A stretch of 64,000 bases of DNA from CAWKEY01 sp963848675. Lineage in GTDB: Bacteria; Pseudomonadota; Gammaproteobacteria; Methylococcales; Methylomonadaceae. Positions 52,947 through 62,000 of the stretch are shown here, one piece after another. Where the stretch lies: contig CAWKEY010000045.1 of the NCBI GenBank assembly GCA_963848675.1, positions 1 to 64,000 of the forward strand, written 5' to 3'. The notes beneath the pieces were generated by a model. That model saw nothing but the letters and a program-made list of their open reading frames with translations, searched no databases and was not told the origin of the DNA. Position 1 is the stretch's first letter. The number at the start of each line of letters is the position of its first letter. The position numbers and the translations under genes are program-made.

Positions 52947-54143
52947 TCAAATTGGCAATTGATTAACGATATGTTCGCCGATTGCCAGTGAAGCGGTTGC
53001 AGCAGGACTCGGTGCGTTAAGGACATGCAAGACGTCTTTGCGTACCACCAGATGAAAGTCATCCACCAAGTCACCCGATGGTTTCATGGCCTGCGCGCGG
53101 ACGCCCGCGTCGCCGGATACCAAATCAGCGGTGCGAATATCAGGCACAAGCCTTTGTAGCGCATGGCAAAAGTATGATTTGCTCAATGACTGGATCAGTT
53201 CAGAACATGACATGGCGGGATATTTGTAAAGAAAACGCCAAAGTCCGGGGAAAAGCAGTGCATCCAGCATGTCGCGGGTGTCAAATTGTGTTAATCGGTA
53301 TCCTTCGCGCGCAAAGGCGAGAACCGCGTTTGGGCCGGCCTCCACGCCACCTTGAATCATCCGTGTGAAATGGACGCCCAGGAACGGGAATTGCGGATTG
53401 GGAACAGGATAAACCAAATTTTTCACCAGATGTTGCGCCGAAGGTTTGAGATGATAATATTCACCGCGAAACGGCACAATACGGATATCTCGCGGTTCGC
53501 CTGCCAGTTTGGCGATGTGATCGCAGTGCAATCCGGCGCAGTTGATCAAAAAATCGGCATCGAATTCGGCTGTCTTCGTAGTGGCGACCCAGGCGTCGGC
53601 TTTGCGTTCAAGGCGGACTACTTTGGCGCCCGTGACAATGCGCCCTCCTCGGTCTTGGACAATTGAGGCCAGTCGATCACAGACCTGCCGGTAATCGACA
53701 ATGCCTTCTTCAGGCACATGCACAGCCGCAAGGCCGTTGACATGGGGTTCGATTTTCCGCATTTCGGATGCGTCCATTTTGCGCAATCCCTGCAGGCCGT
53801 TGGCGGTACCTCGTCGAAGTAATTCGTCCAGTCTTGGTAGTTCTTCGAGTGTTACGGCGACAACAAGTTTGCCGCAGATTTCGTGTGCAATTCCTTCTGC
53901 CCGGCAAAATTTTGTCATTTGCTGGATGCCGGTTACGGCTAATTTCGCTTTGGCTGAGCCAGGCGCATAATAAAGGCCTGCGTGTAATACGCCGCTATTA
54001 TGCGTACTCTGGTGCGCACCGACGATGGCTTCTTTCTCGAGCAAAGTGATGTGTGCTTGAGGAAAGCGCTCCTGTAGCCGATAGGCAGTTGCTAAGCCAA
54101 CCAGGCCACCGCCGACAATGAGAAAAGATTTTTGTGTGCTCAT
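52947..54143 (-). CDS. lhgO: L-2-hydroxyglutarate oxidase/dehydrogenase
   Basis: FAD-dependent oxidoreductase converting L-2-hydroxyglutarate to 2-oxoglutarate. The 398-residue product has the dinucleotide-binding FLIVGGGLVGLATAYRL, THNSGVLHAGLYYAPGSAK, VPEEGIVDYRQV and a C-terminal GDAGVRAQAM region. LhgO is complete here and separate from the exosortase by a 463-bp gap; its reason for sitting in an envelope region is unclear. Confidence 0.93.
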   Translation of the reverse strand: MSTQKSFLIVGGGLVGLATAYRLQERFPQAHITLLEKEAIVGAHQSTHNSGVLHAGLYYAPGSAKAKLAVTGIQQMTKFCRAEGIAHEICGKLVVAVTLEELPRLDELLRRGTANGLQGLRKMDASEMRKIEPHVNGLAAVHVPEEGIVDYRQVCDRLASIVQDRGGRIVTGAKVVRLERKADAWVATTKTAEFDADFLINCAGLHCDHIAKLAGEPRDIRIVPFRGEYYHLKPSAQHLVKNLVYPVPNPQFPFLGVHFTRMIQGGVEAGPNAVLAFAREGYRLTQFDTRDMLDALLFPGLWRFLYKYPAMSCSELIQSLSKSYFCHALQRLVPDIRTADLVSGDAGVRAQAMKPSGDLVDDFHLVVRKDVLHVLNAPSPAATASLAIGEHIVNQLPI

Positions 54144-54606
54144 TTCGTTATGCTCAATAGTTGTGAGGTTGTAGTGAAGGAGTCTACTTAGTTTTGATGA
54201 CCGTCAAGGAATTCTGATGCGAATAGCCGATTGGAGTATTTCATTCGGACGAGATTAATCTTTGCTGCCAAGTGTATTTACATGTTGCTGAGTACGGCAA
54301 GAGTTGCAGCTTTTTTTATCCCCAGGAACTTTACTGGGCAACCCATTATTGTCAGTCGCCTGTTTGAAAAACGCTGAGGAAAACAAATTTACCGGGCTAA
54401 TCAATGGAGCGGGTTATTTGTCTCTTCATTTCTTCAGATAACTATAGACAAGGTTCAGGCGAAAAACAGAAAAGCCAGAAACATCGCCGATTTGGGATTT
54501 TACGCAGATGATGGCAATAATCGTAGTAGTGAAGTTTTAACAAAGGCTAATTGTCGTTGATTTTGGCAAATTTTGCGACAGAACTTCAAGGTTTCTTGTT
54601 ATGCTT
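54144..54606. other. Intergenic region
   Basis: Between lhgO and the exosortase gene. I checked both strands for small substrate proteins and saw only very short frames without ribosome binding sites. Confidence 0.4.
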
Positions 54607-56265
54607 TCATGACCATAAAGACCATTTTGCCTGGGTTAGGACGAAAAAGGCAATCAGAGCGTTAGTCGTCATGTGGGCAATGACGGCATCGCCCAGTTGT
54701 CCGCGCCGGTAAAGTGCCAAGGCATAAGCCATCCCGGCCATAGTTCCGGCAACCCAGCGCTCATGCAGTAATCCGAAAAGTACGGACGAAATCATGAACG
54801 AAAACCAGGTGAACTGTCCGGGCGACACCTTTTCGAAGTCTTTAGCAATCAGCTTACGCATCAAGTAACCCCGGAAGGCAAGTTCCTCGGCCAAAGGCAC
54901 GGTGATTACCGAGCCGAGCACGCGGAAAACCAGCCAGATTGCAGCCGGCCCGCTGGCAAGTTCGGCCAGGCCTTGGGATAACGCAGTCTTGCTGCTGTCA
55001 ATATTTGGCTCAAGTAACATCCAGAGCGCGAACACAGCAGTCCCGATTGCTGGTGCTTGCCAGGTCCACCCCCAGCCAAGGTTCCTGTAGGCATTGCGGA
55101 AATACCAAAGCATGATGGCGACCACCACCACGCGCAGGGGATATAGCATGTCAAAGCCGCTTGAGGTAGCTGACGTCACCATCGTGGCAGCCATCAGGGC
55201 GAGTAAGGGTGCGAGCAGAGCGGCAGCAAGAGGTTTGCTGGAGCTAATAACTCCACAGTCTTGCTTGTTAATGCTAAAAAAATGCATTTGGTTCGACAGC
55301 GCAATCGCACCGAGTGCGATTAAAGTGAAGGCTATCCAGCCGGCTTGGGCGTGAAAACCCTGTAGTGCTATGTTGGGTGAAAAGGATGCCCCGATCGCAA
55401 TCAGCATGGCGATGCGCAGGGCGTTGGATAACCAAATTAGAATTATCCCAAGAGGAAATAACCAAAAGGCTTGCGGAAAGCGCAGCTGCTTGCGGAATAG
55501 CCAAAGATAGATGCTAAGAAATATGGTGATCAGGGCAATGCCTTCGATACCCGAACAGGCGTAACTGATTTCAACCTGGAATGAGGCAGTGCCTAAAATG
55601 AATCTCTCCGGCTGATAGACGAGGTCGGAATAAAACCAGCCGAGCAGTAAATGGACCAGTTGCAAAGTAGGTGTTGCTAGAGAGTTCCAGAATTCTTTTT
55701 GGCCAAGAGGGGCGTCTTGCCGAATGAGCATGCCGATGAGTAGCCAGGCGCACATTCCCAACAGAGACCCTATCAGCAATGCCGTATGCTGTTGGCGAAT
55801 TAGTCGCAACCAAAAATGACTTGGCGCTAAAGCAAGCAGCCATAGCAGCAGCGTTGCGATTGCCAGCGCAAACCAACCTGCAAACCAAGGCCCAGAGAGG
55901 CGAGCGGGATTGGTGGGTATTTCAAATATGAGCGCGGTGACAATCGCGAACCCGGCGAAAACGAAGATGTGCAATGCTAGCCAGCGTAGCCACCGATAAT
56001 CATGCGACTGTTCCCGTAAATCGCTAAGGATGACCTGTAAGTGTGGACTAAGGATAAGGAAACAAGCGCCGATAATCCACAGAGCTAAGGGCCACAGCTC
56101 TTTTGAAAAAAGGAATAACCCGGCTGACCAAGTTGCATCATTCGGCAACAGTGGAGGTGCCTGATACCGGGCGGTTATTGCTGCGAGTTCCAGAGCAAAG
56201 ATAGCAAAAAGCAGCAACCAGCGGAGCGCCAATCGCTTCGGGGTTGAGGGTAGGGGAGATCGCAT
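54607..56265 (-). CDS. xrtE: Exosortase E / CPBP protease fusion
   Basis: A 552-residue inner-membrane protein in two parts. Residues about 1-325 are an exosortase with the catalytic Cys237 in SYACSGIEG, Arg284 in SNALRIAML and His305 in GFHAQAGW. Residues about 345-552 are a CPBP (CAAX-type) protease with Glu460-Glu461 and Arg465 in LAEELAFRGYL, His501 in GLLHERW and His531 in AHMTTN. This two-enzyme fusion is the hallmark of exosortase E, which is predicted to process proteins with a VPEID-CTERM tail. The ATG at 56265 is preferred over a TTG at 56277. No protein with an obvious VPEID tail is in the window. A 32-codon ORF lies just upstream on the same strand. Confidence 0.92.
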   Translation of the reverse strand: MRSPLPSTPKRLALRWLLLFAIFALELAAITARYQAPPLLPNDATWSAGLFLFSKELWPLALWIIGACFLILSPHLQVILSDLREQSHDYRWLRWLALHIFVFAGFAIVTALIFEIPTNPARLSGPWFAGWFALAIATLLLWLLALAPSHFWLRLIRQQHTALLIGSLLGMCAWLLIGMLIRQDAPLGQKEFWNSLATPTLQLVHLLLGWFYSDLVYQPERFILGTASFQVEISYACSGIEGIALITIFLSIYLWLFRKQLRFPQAFWLFPLGIILIWLSNALRIAMLIAIGASFSPNIALQGFHAQAGWIAFTLIALGAIALSNQMHFFSINKQDCGVISSSKPLAAALLAPLLALMAATMVTSATSSGFDMLYPLRVVVVAIMLWYFRNAYRNLGWGWTWQAPAIGTAVFALWMLLEPNIDSSKTALSQGLAELASGPAAIWLVFRVLGSVITVPLAEELAFRGYLMRKLIAKDFEKVSPGQFTWFSFMISSVLFGLLHERWVAGTMAGMAYALALYRRGQLGDAVIAHMTTNALIAFFVLTQAKWSLWS

Positions 56266-56334
56266 TACACAATGCAAAGCCGGATCAAAGCTCTGTGGTT
56301 TGGTCCGGAATTTATGCTCAGTTCCAAAGGAATG

Positions 56335-56433
56335 TCAAGGCCGCCGAGACCGAGACCTTTCGGCCGCCAGCAATAATACGCTTGTTAGCAGCATTAATGT
56401 TAACGCTGCTAATAATGTGTGTCGGATTTTCAT
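56335..56433 (-). CDS. 32-residue hydrophobic/basic micropeptide upstream of xrtE
   Basis: The ATG at 56433 follows AAGGGAGGT at good spacing, a strong ribosome binding site. The peptide opens MKIRHTLLAALTLMLL, continues as one hydrophobic helix and ends AAERSRSRRP. A helix followed by an E-R-rich basic end is the shape of an exosortase C-terminal sorting tail, but no VPEID or PEP motif precedes the helix. It lies 69 bp before the xrtE ATG, same strand. It may be a small substrate, a partner, or the remnant of one. Confidence 0.5.
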   Translation of the reverse strand: MKIRHTLLAALTLMLLTSVLLLAAERSRSRRP

Positions 56434-57019
56434 TTTAGGGACCTCCCTTGTTGCGCTTTATTGCGGTTGTAAAAAGATCAATTTCCCGGTGCGGTTTTAC
56501 GTTGTTAAGCTTTAAAAGACCAGCGCCAGCCTTTCTAAAGCTTCGGGACTCTGATTATTTCGTTGCAACTTTTCAGTAAGGTTTGTTGTTGCATTGCGTG
56601 AAGCTAGTTTAAAGTCTGCTTTTTTTTGCAAGAAACTGTGCCTGCGTCTAATGCAAGTGTTCGAATGGATGAAATCACAGATATGCTAAATCCATCCTGC
56701 CACAAAAGAACGGTAGATGCCCAACAACTTGATAGCAAAAGCCAATCCACAAGCTTATAAATTCGGCCAGGCTCGCCGCTATGCAATGTTCAACAGGCAA
56801 TCAAACCGAAGGTAGTGACTTTAAAAATTCAGCCAATTCCAAAAAGGTCTAACGTTAAATGAGAGACAAAATCAGATAAAAAAGTTCCTGCGGTTTATCA
56901 GCTTTTTTAGATCATGGCCTGGTTCAAAATGAAGTCGTTGTGGAAGGAAGGCATGCAGATTAAAAGGCGCAATGAGAAAAAAATTAGGCGCATAGCGCAT
57001 AGAGGAGGAACAATAGGAA

Positions 57020-57181
57020 ATGAGGCTAATCAAACAAATGAGGTATATTTTTCAAAGATTGTATTACCGGATAGAGTCCCGTGAGGGTGAAGAGTTAGCC
57101 CTAAGGCGGTGCATTAGGTGTTTGTTATATGCAAACGTGTTCATGCTTCTTGTGACTGATAGGCAACAAATACAACTTTGA
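57020..57181 (+). CDS. Possible 53-residue basic small protein
   Basis: Opens MRLIKQMRYIFQRLYYRIES, with a hydrophobic C-terminal part (CLLYANVFMLLVT). AGAGGAGG at 57001-57008 precedes the ATG by 11 bp, slightly long, and a 7-bp hairpin with a T-run follows at 57268. No family recognised; it may be chance in AT-rich DNA. Confidence 0.3.
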   Translation: MRLIKQMRYIFQRLYYRIESREGEELALRRCIRCLLYANVFMLLVTDRQQIQL

Positions 57182-57267
57182 TACGCTTAGACTTTGTGTC
57201 CATATAAATTATTGACAAGTTGAAGCATAAACACCGATAATGTAAATTGGTTTTTTGTTTGTTTTTA

Positions 57268-57293
57268 GGTCGATCATTTCAAGTCTATCGACC
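57268..57293 (+). terminator. Terminator-like hairpin
   Basis: GGTCGAT at 57268-57274 pairs with ATCGACC at 57287-57293 and is followed by ATTTTTC. It would end transcription of the small ORF at 57020. Confidence 0.4.
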
Positions 57294-57539
57294 ATTTTTC
57301 AATAAAAAAGCAATTACTTCAATTAATTGAGCGACGTTTTAGTGCCAAATGTGGTTCTTGAACAACTTCTTAAAAGTCATGCCATGTTTAAATTTTTAAT
57401 TCTGTTAACCTGATTACAAAAAACAAATTAATAGTACTTTCGACTTCTGTTTGTTAATTTACAACACCATTCTTAAGAAAATGTTAACTATACTGCTCCT
57501 CAGCCCGATTCCAAAATTAGTGGGCTATAAGGCAATAAC

Positions 57540-57635
57540 ATGAAAATACTGGCCTCCGAGAAGATCGAAACACGCCTGTCCGTTTATTTTAGGTGTTTCT
57601 ACTTATTGCCGTGTCAAGTAAAAACCAAGGACTAA
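57540..57635 (+). CDS. Possible 31-residue leader peptide
   Basis: The ATG at 57540, with AAGG eight bases upstream, opens MKILASEKIETRLSVYFRCF and stops at 57635, four bases before the sugar transferase ATG. A hairpin (GAAACA...CCT pairing with AGGTGTTTC, 57567-57599) lies within it. It could couple or attenuate the downstream gene; it may also be chance. Confidence 0.25.
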   Translation: MKILASEKIETRLSVYFRCFYLLPCQVKTKD

Positions 57636-57639
57636 AATC

Positions 57640-58797
57640 ATGAGAGTTAACGTAGGGGTGAAAATGAAAAACAGCGAATATTCATTATTATCAGAGTCGG
57701 TACCATCTCCCGAGTCAGCCAATAATGCGAGTCACTTTCGGGTTAATTCTGGTGAAGTTTTTTATGATGAGTGCTTTATAGAACAGTTGCGCCGAGAAAA
57801 GCTCCGAGCAGAGCGGTCTAAGTCAAGGTTATCGATCATATTATTGACTGTTACTAAAGAGGCAGATGCTGAGGCCAATCGCATAAATAAGGTTTTAGAG
57901 CTTGTTAGGGAAAAAACCCGGGATACTGACATTAGTGGTTATATAAATCATGAAACCGTAGGTGTGCTTCTCCCCGATACGGACGAGAAGGGGGCCAAAG
58001 AAATTTGTGCAAAATTAGTCAATGGCACTAAAAAACCTCGGTTTTCTATTACGACCTCGACTTATCCAGATCATATATTCGAAAGCCTCGCAAGAAGTGG
58101 AGGTATTCGTCCAGATGCTTTTCCATTCGAATTGGATGAGTCATTAGATAATTCGTGGTTTAAGCTTTTCCTAAAACGAGGTGTTGATATCGTAGGTTCA
58201 ATTATCGGCCTACTGGTTTTTATGCCTGTAATGTTAATTACAGCATTAGCCATCAAAATAACCTCTCCGGGACCGATTATCTTCAGGCAAAAACGCTTGG
58301 GCAAGCAGGGCATCCCTTTTGCATTTTACAAATTTCGGTCTATGCATGTGAATATGGATGACCAAATACATCGTAAATACATGCAGGAATTTATTAATGG
58401 TCAGCACGTAAAAATCAACCAAGGCGATGCGAAAGAACCATTTTATAAAATTAAATCCGATCCCAGGATAACCAGAGTTGGAAAATTCATTCGAAAAACC
58501 AGCATAGACGAACTGCCCCAGTTCTTTAATGTCTTGAAAGGAGACATGAGTTTGGTAGGGCCGAGGCCGCCTCTACCCTACGAAGCTGAAAAATATCAAT
58601 CATGGCACCTCAGGCGGATATTGGAGATGAAGCCAGGAATTACCGGGCTCTGGCAGGTAGAGGGCCGGAGCAAGACGGGATGGGATGACGCAGTGAGGCT
58701 TGACATTCGCTATATTCGGAAGTGGTCTCTTATTTTGGATATGAAGATAATGTTAAAAACGGTCAAGATAGTTTTAAGATGTAGCGGTGCTGCTTAA
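57640..58797 (+). CDS. Exopolysaccharide sugar transferase with degenerate GGDEF-like N-terminus
   Basis: A 385-residue protein. Residues about 45-155 resemble a GGDEF diguanylate cyclase fold, but the active motif is replaced by INHET in SGYINHETVGVLLPDTDEKG, so it should be catalytically inactive. Residues about 175-385 are a bacterial sugar transferase (WcaJ/EpsB C-terminal type) with one membrane segment (VGSIIGLLVFMPVMLITALA), FRQKRLGKQGIPFAFYKFRS, TSIDELPQFFNVLKGDMS, LVGPRPPLPYE and PGITGLWQVEGRS. It transfers a sugar-1-phosphate to undecaprenyl phosphate to begin a polysaccharide repeat unit. AAGGA precedes the ATG. Confidence 0.88.
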   Translation: MRVNVGVKMKNSEYSLLSESVPSPESANNASHFRVNSGEVFYDECFIEQLRREKLRAERSKSRLSIILLTVTKEADAEANRINKVLELVREKTRDTDISGYINHETVGVLLPDTDEKGAKEICAKLVNGTKKPRFSITTSTYPDHIFESLARSGGIRPDAFPFELDESLDNSWFKLFLKRGVDIVGSIIGLLVFMPVMLITALAIKITSPGPIIFRQKRLGKQGIPFAFYKFRSMHVNMDDQIHRKYMQEFINGQHVKINQGDAKEPFYKIKSDPRITRVGKFIRKTSIDELPQFFNVLKGDMSLVGPRPPLPYEAEKYQSWHLRRILEMKPGITGLWQVEGRSKTGWDDAVRLDIRYIRKWSLILDMKIMLKTVKIVLRCSGAA

Positions 58798-59027
58798 TTT
58801 TGCGTAAAGCAACGAATCCTGGCCAAGGCTTCACTTCCCGGCTTCGGCAATAACGTTGAATTTGTCACGGCATATCTTTATTGAATATACTGCACGAGAA
58901 TCGAGTTACGAATAATTTATTTAGGCATTGCGCTAAATTAGTATTTCGATAGCCTAACTGTTCTCAGTGGCTAAAACTCAAAGTGGCGCAATTCATGGTC
59001 ATCTCGATTTAAAAAAGTAAACTCCTC

Positions 59028-62000
59028 ATGGGGCTGCATGTGAAAAAGCTAATAATAAAACACCAATACATAACGGCTCTCCTTCTTATCCTGCTGACTT
59101 TGTTTGCTTTTGACCAGACATCAGACACAGCGATTCCTGCAAGAACCGTAGCTGCCAATAAAGCACTCAATTCGTCTTCTTTGGAGTCACACAGTGGTGG
59201 GCTCGCCCGTGTTGCGTTTAGTCACGATGGCAACGTATTGGCCACTGTGGATGACGGCGGACAAATTACCTTATCCGATGTAGCCTCCGGGCAAGCGCGC
59301 GTGACGTTCTCGAGTCAGTTTGCTGCTCCGATTAGCGGGGTAATTTTTAGCTCGGATGGCAATACGCTAGCTAGCGTAAGCGACAAATCCATTCAACTAT
59401 GGGACGTTGCATCCGGAAATGTCCGTTTAAGCCTTTCCACGAGTAGTCTTGTTACCGGATTGGAATTTAGTCCGGACGGCAAGGCTTTGGCAGCCTTGGG
59501 CCAGGATGACCGCATCACGCTCTGGGATTTGCAATCCGGGTCAACCAATGAGATCGTAACGGGGCATCAAGTTGGCACAAGTGCAATCGCCTATAGCCCG
59601 GACAGTACCATGGTGGCCACTGCAGGCCAGGATGCTCATATCCTAATTCGGGATTTGCAAACCGGTTCTGTGATTCAGGATCTAACCGGTCATCAGGGTG
59701 GCGTGAATGCAATCGCATTTAGTCCGGACAATAGGATTCTGGCCAGCGGCGGCCAGGATGCCCAGATTAAGCTATGGGATATTGCATCTGGCCATGAACA
59801 GGCAAGCCTTCCAGGCGATGGCGGTGTCGCAGTCACAGATCTGGTATTTAGTCCGGATGGTAAGGCTTTAGCCAGTGTAGGTGAGAGCGATCCGGTGTTT
59901 TTGTGGGATGTATCCAATAAGCTACCCCAGATATTGACAGGCCATAGGGATTGGGTGGTCAAGGTTGCTTTTAATGCTAATCAGAATACTTTGGCTAGTG
60001 TGGACAAAACCGGCCAGGTCGTCGTATGGGATTTAGCGAACGGATTGGAACAACTGGTCTATGAGGTTCCCTTGTTCGGGGCTGCCGGTGGGAGCCCGCA
60101 GATTCCGTTATTTTCAGCCAGTGTGAGTCCGCAGGCAGCGACCTCCGGGATCCCGGCAACAAATGCATCTGTGGCCAACATTGGGAAGGCAGGTGTGCCC
60201 AATGGGAATGTTCAAGTCTTTAAAGGCAATGCGCCTAGCCAAAGCGACAGAGTCCCTGCCAAGAAGAAAAGAAGCCACGATTGGAAAGGGGTAACCGCGC
60301 TCGCCGTTAGTCCGGATGGGACGTTCTACGGCGGGGCGACCAGGGACGGTAAGCTTAGGCTTTGGTCTTCATCCGGGAAAGAGCGTTTTGCTACTGCAGA
60401 ACATCATGGTGCGGCTGTAACTGGGGTTGATTTTACTGCCGATGGAAAGCGTTTAGTAAGCGTCGGCCGGGATACGGAGCTGCAGATAACCGATGTTGCG
60501 AATGGGAAAAAGCTCCTGACCTTATCGGCTCATGAGCACCCGATAAGGACTGTTGCGGCGAGTCCTGACGGCAAGTTCTTCGCCAGCGGCGGCGAAGAAA
60601 CGAGGATCATGTTGTGGGACGCCAAAGCCGGAAAACTGATCAAAATTCTCTCTGGCCATACTGATTTCGTGAATGCCGTCAGATTTAGCGCTGATGGAGC
60701 ACGTTTGGCAAGCGCGGGTGCTGATGGCCGTATCTTGTTGTGGAATGTTCAGACAGGGCAGCTTGTTCAAACGCTACTCGGTCATTCGGACGAGGTAAGT
60801 GATGTTGTTTTTAGCCGAGACGGCAAGTTTCTGGCTAGCGGCAGCGCGGATAAACGGGTGATTTTGTGGAATGCCACAACCGGCCAGCAAATACAGGCTT
60901 TTGAGGGGCATCAGGCACCCGTTAGAGCGGTTGCCTTTAGTCCGAATGGGCAAAAATTGGTAAGCACCGGCGAAGATACAAAAATTCTGGTTTGGGATAT
61001 CAATACTCGTAAATTGGCCAGGCAAATCGATGGCGCAACGAAGGCGATCAACGCAGTCGTGTTCAGTCCGCTCGGCAAGTTGATTGCAGGCAATGAAGGC
61101 GGAGAAGTCACCGAGTGGGACGTTGAGAAGGGCCAAAAACAAAATCTTATCAACGTACCTATACAGCCACAGTCCAGCAATTCCGAAGTCAGCCCCAACT
61201 TGTTATCTTCGAGTGGATCGCTGCCTGCCAGCACAGAACAAATTACCCAACCGATTTCAGCACCACTGGCAGCGAACACGCTACCCACTATTTTTAATCG
61301 GGTTTTGGATTGGTTAATTCCCTCAGCCGAAGCCGCCATTCCCGCACCTCCGGGCGGACCGATTCTGGTCATTACTTCTAATTCATATAGTTTCCGCGAC
61401 TACTATGCGGAAATAATGCGGTCCGAGGGTTTAAATGCCTTCGACGTCGCCGATATCTCGACCGTTTCTGCGGCAACGTTGGCGGGCTATGACGTTGCGA
61501 TTCTGGCTCCCACGACTTTATCGGCCGCTCAAGTGATCCTGTTGAACGACTGGGTCACCGCCGGTGGCAACCTGATCGCGATGCGCCCGGACCCGCAACT
61601 TGCCAGTCTGCTTGGTCTTAGCTCTACCGGGTCCACGCTATCCGAGGGTTACCTGCTTGTTGATACGTCAAAAGCCCCCGGCAATGGCATCGTGAACCAA
61701 ACAATCCAGTTCCACGGCACGGCGGACCGTTACACCCTGAACGGCGCGACGAGCGTCGCCACGCTGTACTCCAACGCGAACACGTCCACGGTCAATCCAG
61801 CCGTGACCTTGCGGGGCGTCGGAACCAGCGGCGGCCAGGCAGCAGCCTTTACCTACGACCTGGCAACGTCCGTCGTCTACACCCGGCAGGGCAATCCCGC
61901 CTGGGCCACGCAAGAACGCGATGGCTTTGCCCCGATTCGCTCCGATGACAAGTTTTACGGTGCGGCTGCGACCGATCCCCAGCCCGACTGGGTCGATTTC

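Larger units (their letters stand above)
56434..57539. other. 1.1-kb AT-rich divergent intergenic region
   Basis: Separates the minus-strand exosortase group from the plus-strand sugar transferase group and must carry both promoters. It contains a possible 53-residue gene at 57020 and a terminator-like hairpin at 57268-57293. Another basic 56-codon frame at 56914 has no ribosome binding site and overlaps the 57020 frame. I found no transposase or tRNA. Confidence 0.45.

Noticed and set aside
52754..53074. Minus-strand frame overlapping lhgO.
   Set aside because: It overlaps the well-supported lhgO 3' end in another frame and has no family resemblance.
56914..57084. Basic 56-codon frame in the AT-rich gap.
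   Set aside because: No ribosome binding site; it overlaps the better-supported frame at 57020.
57540..57640. c-di-GMP riboswitch in front of the sugar transferase.
   Set aside because: The conserved GEMM core motifs are not present; only a small hairpin is seen.
59100..61130. Tandem DNA repeats resembling a repeat array.
   Set aside because: The repetition comes from WD40 codons (SPDGK, LASxGxD, LWD) in a coding frame, not from a CRISPR or satellite.
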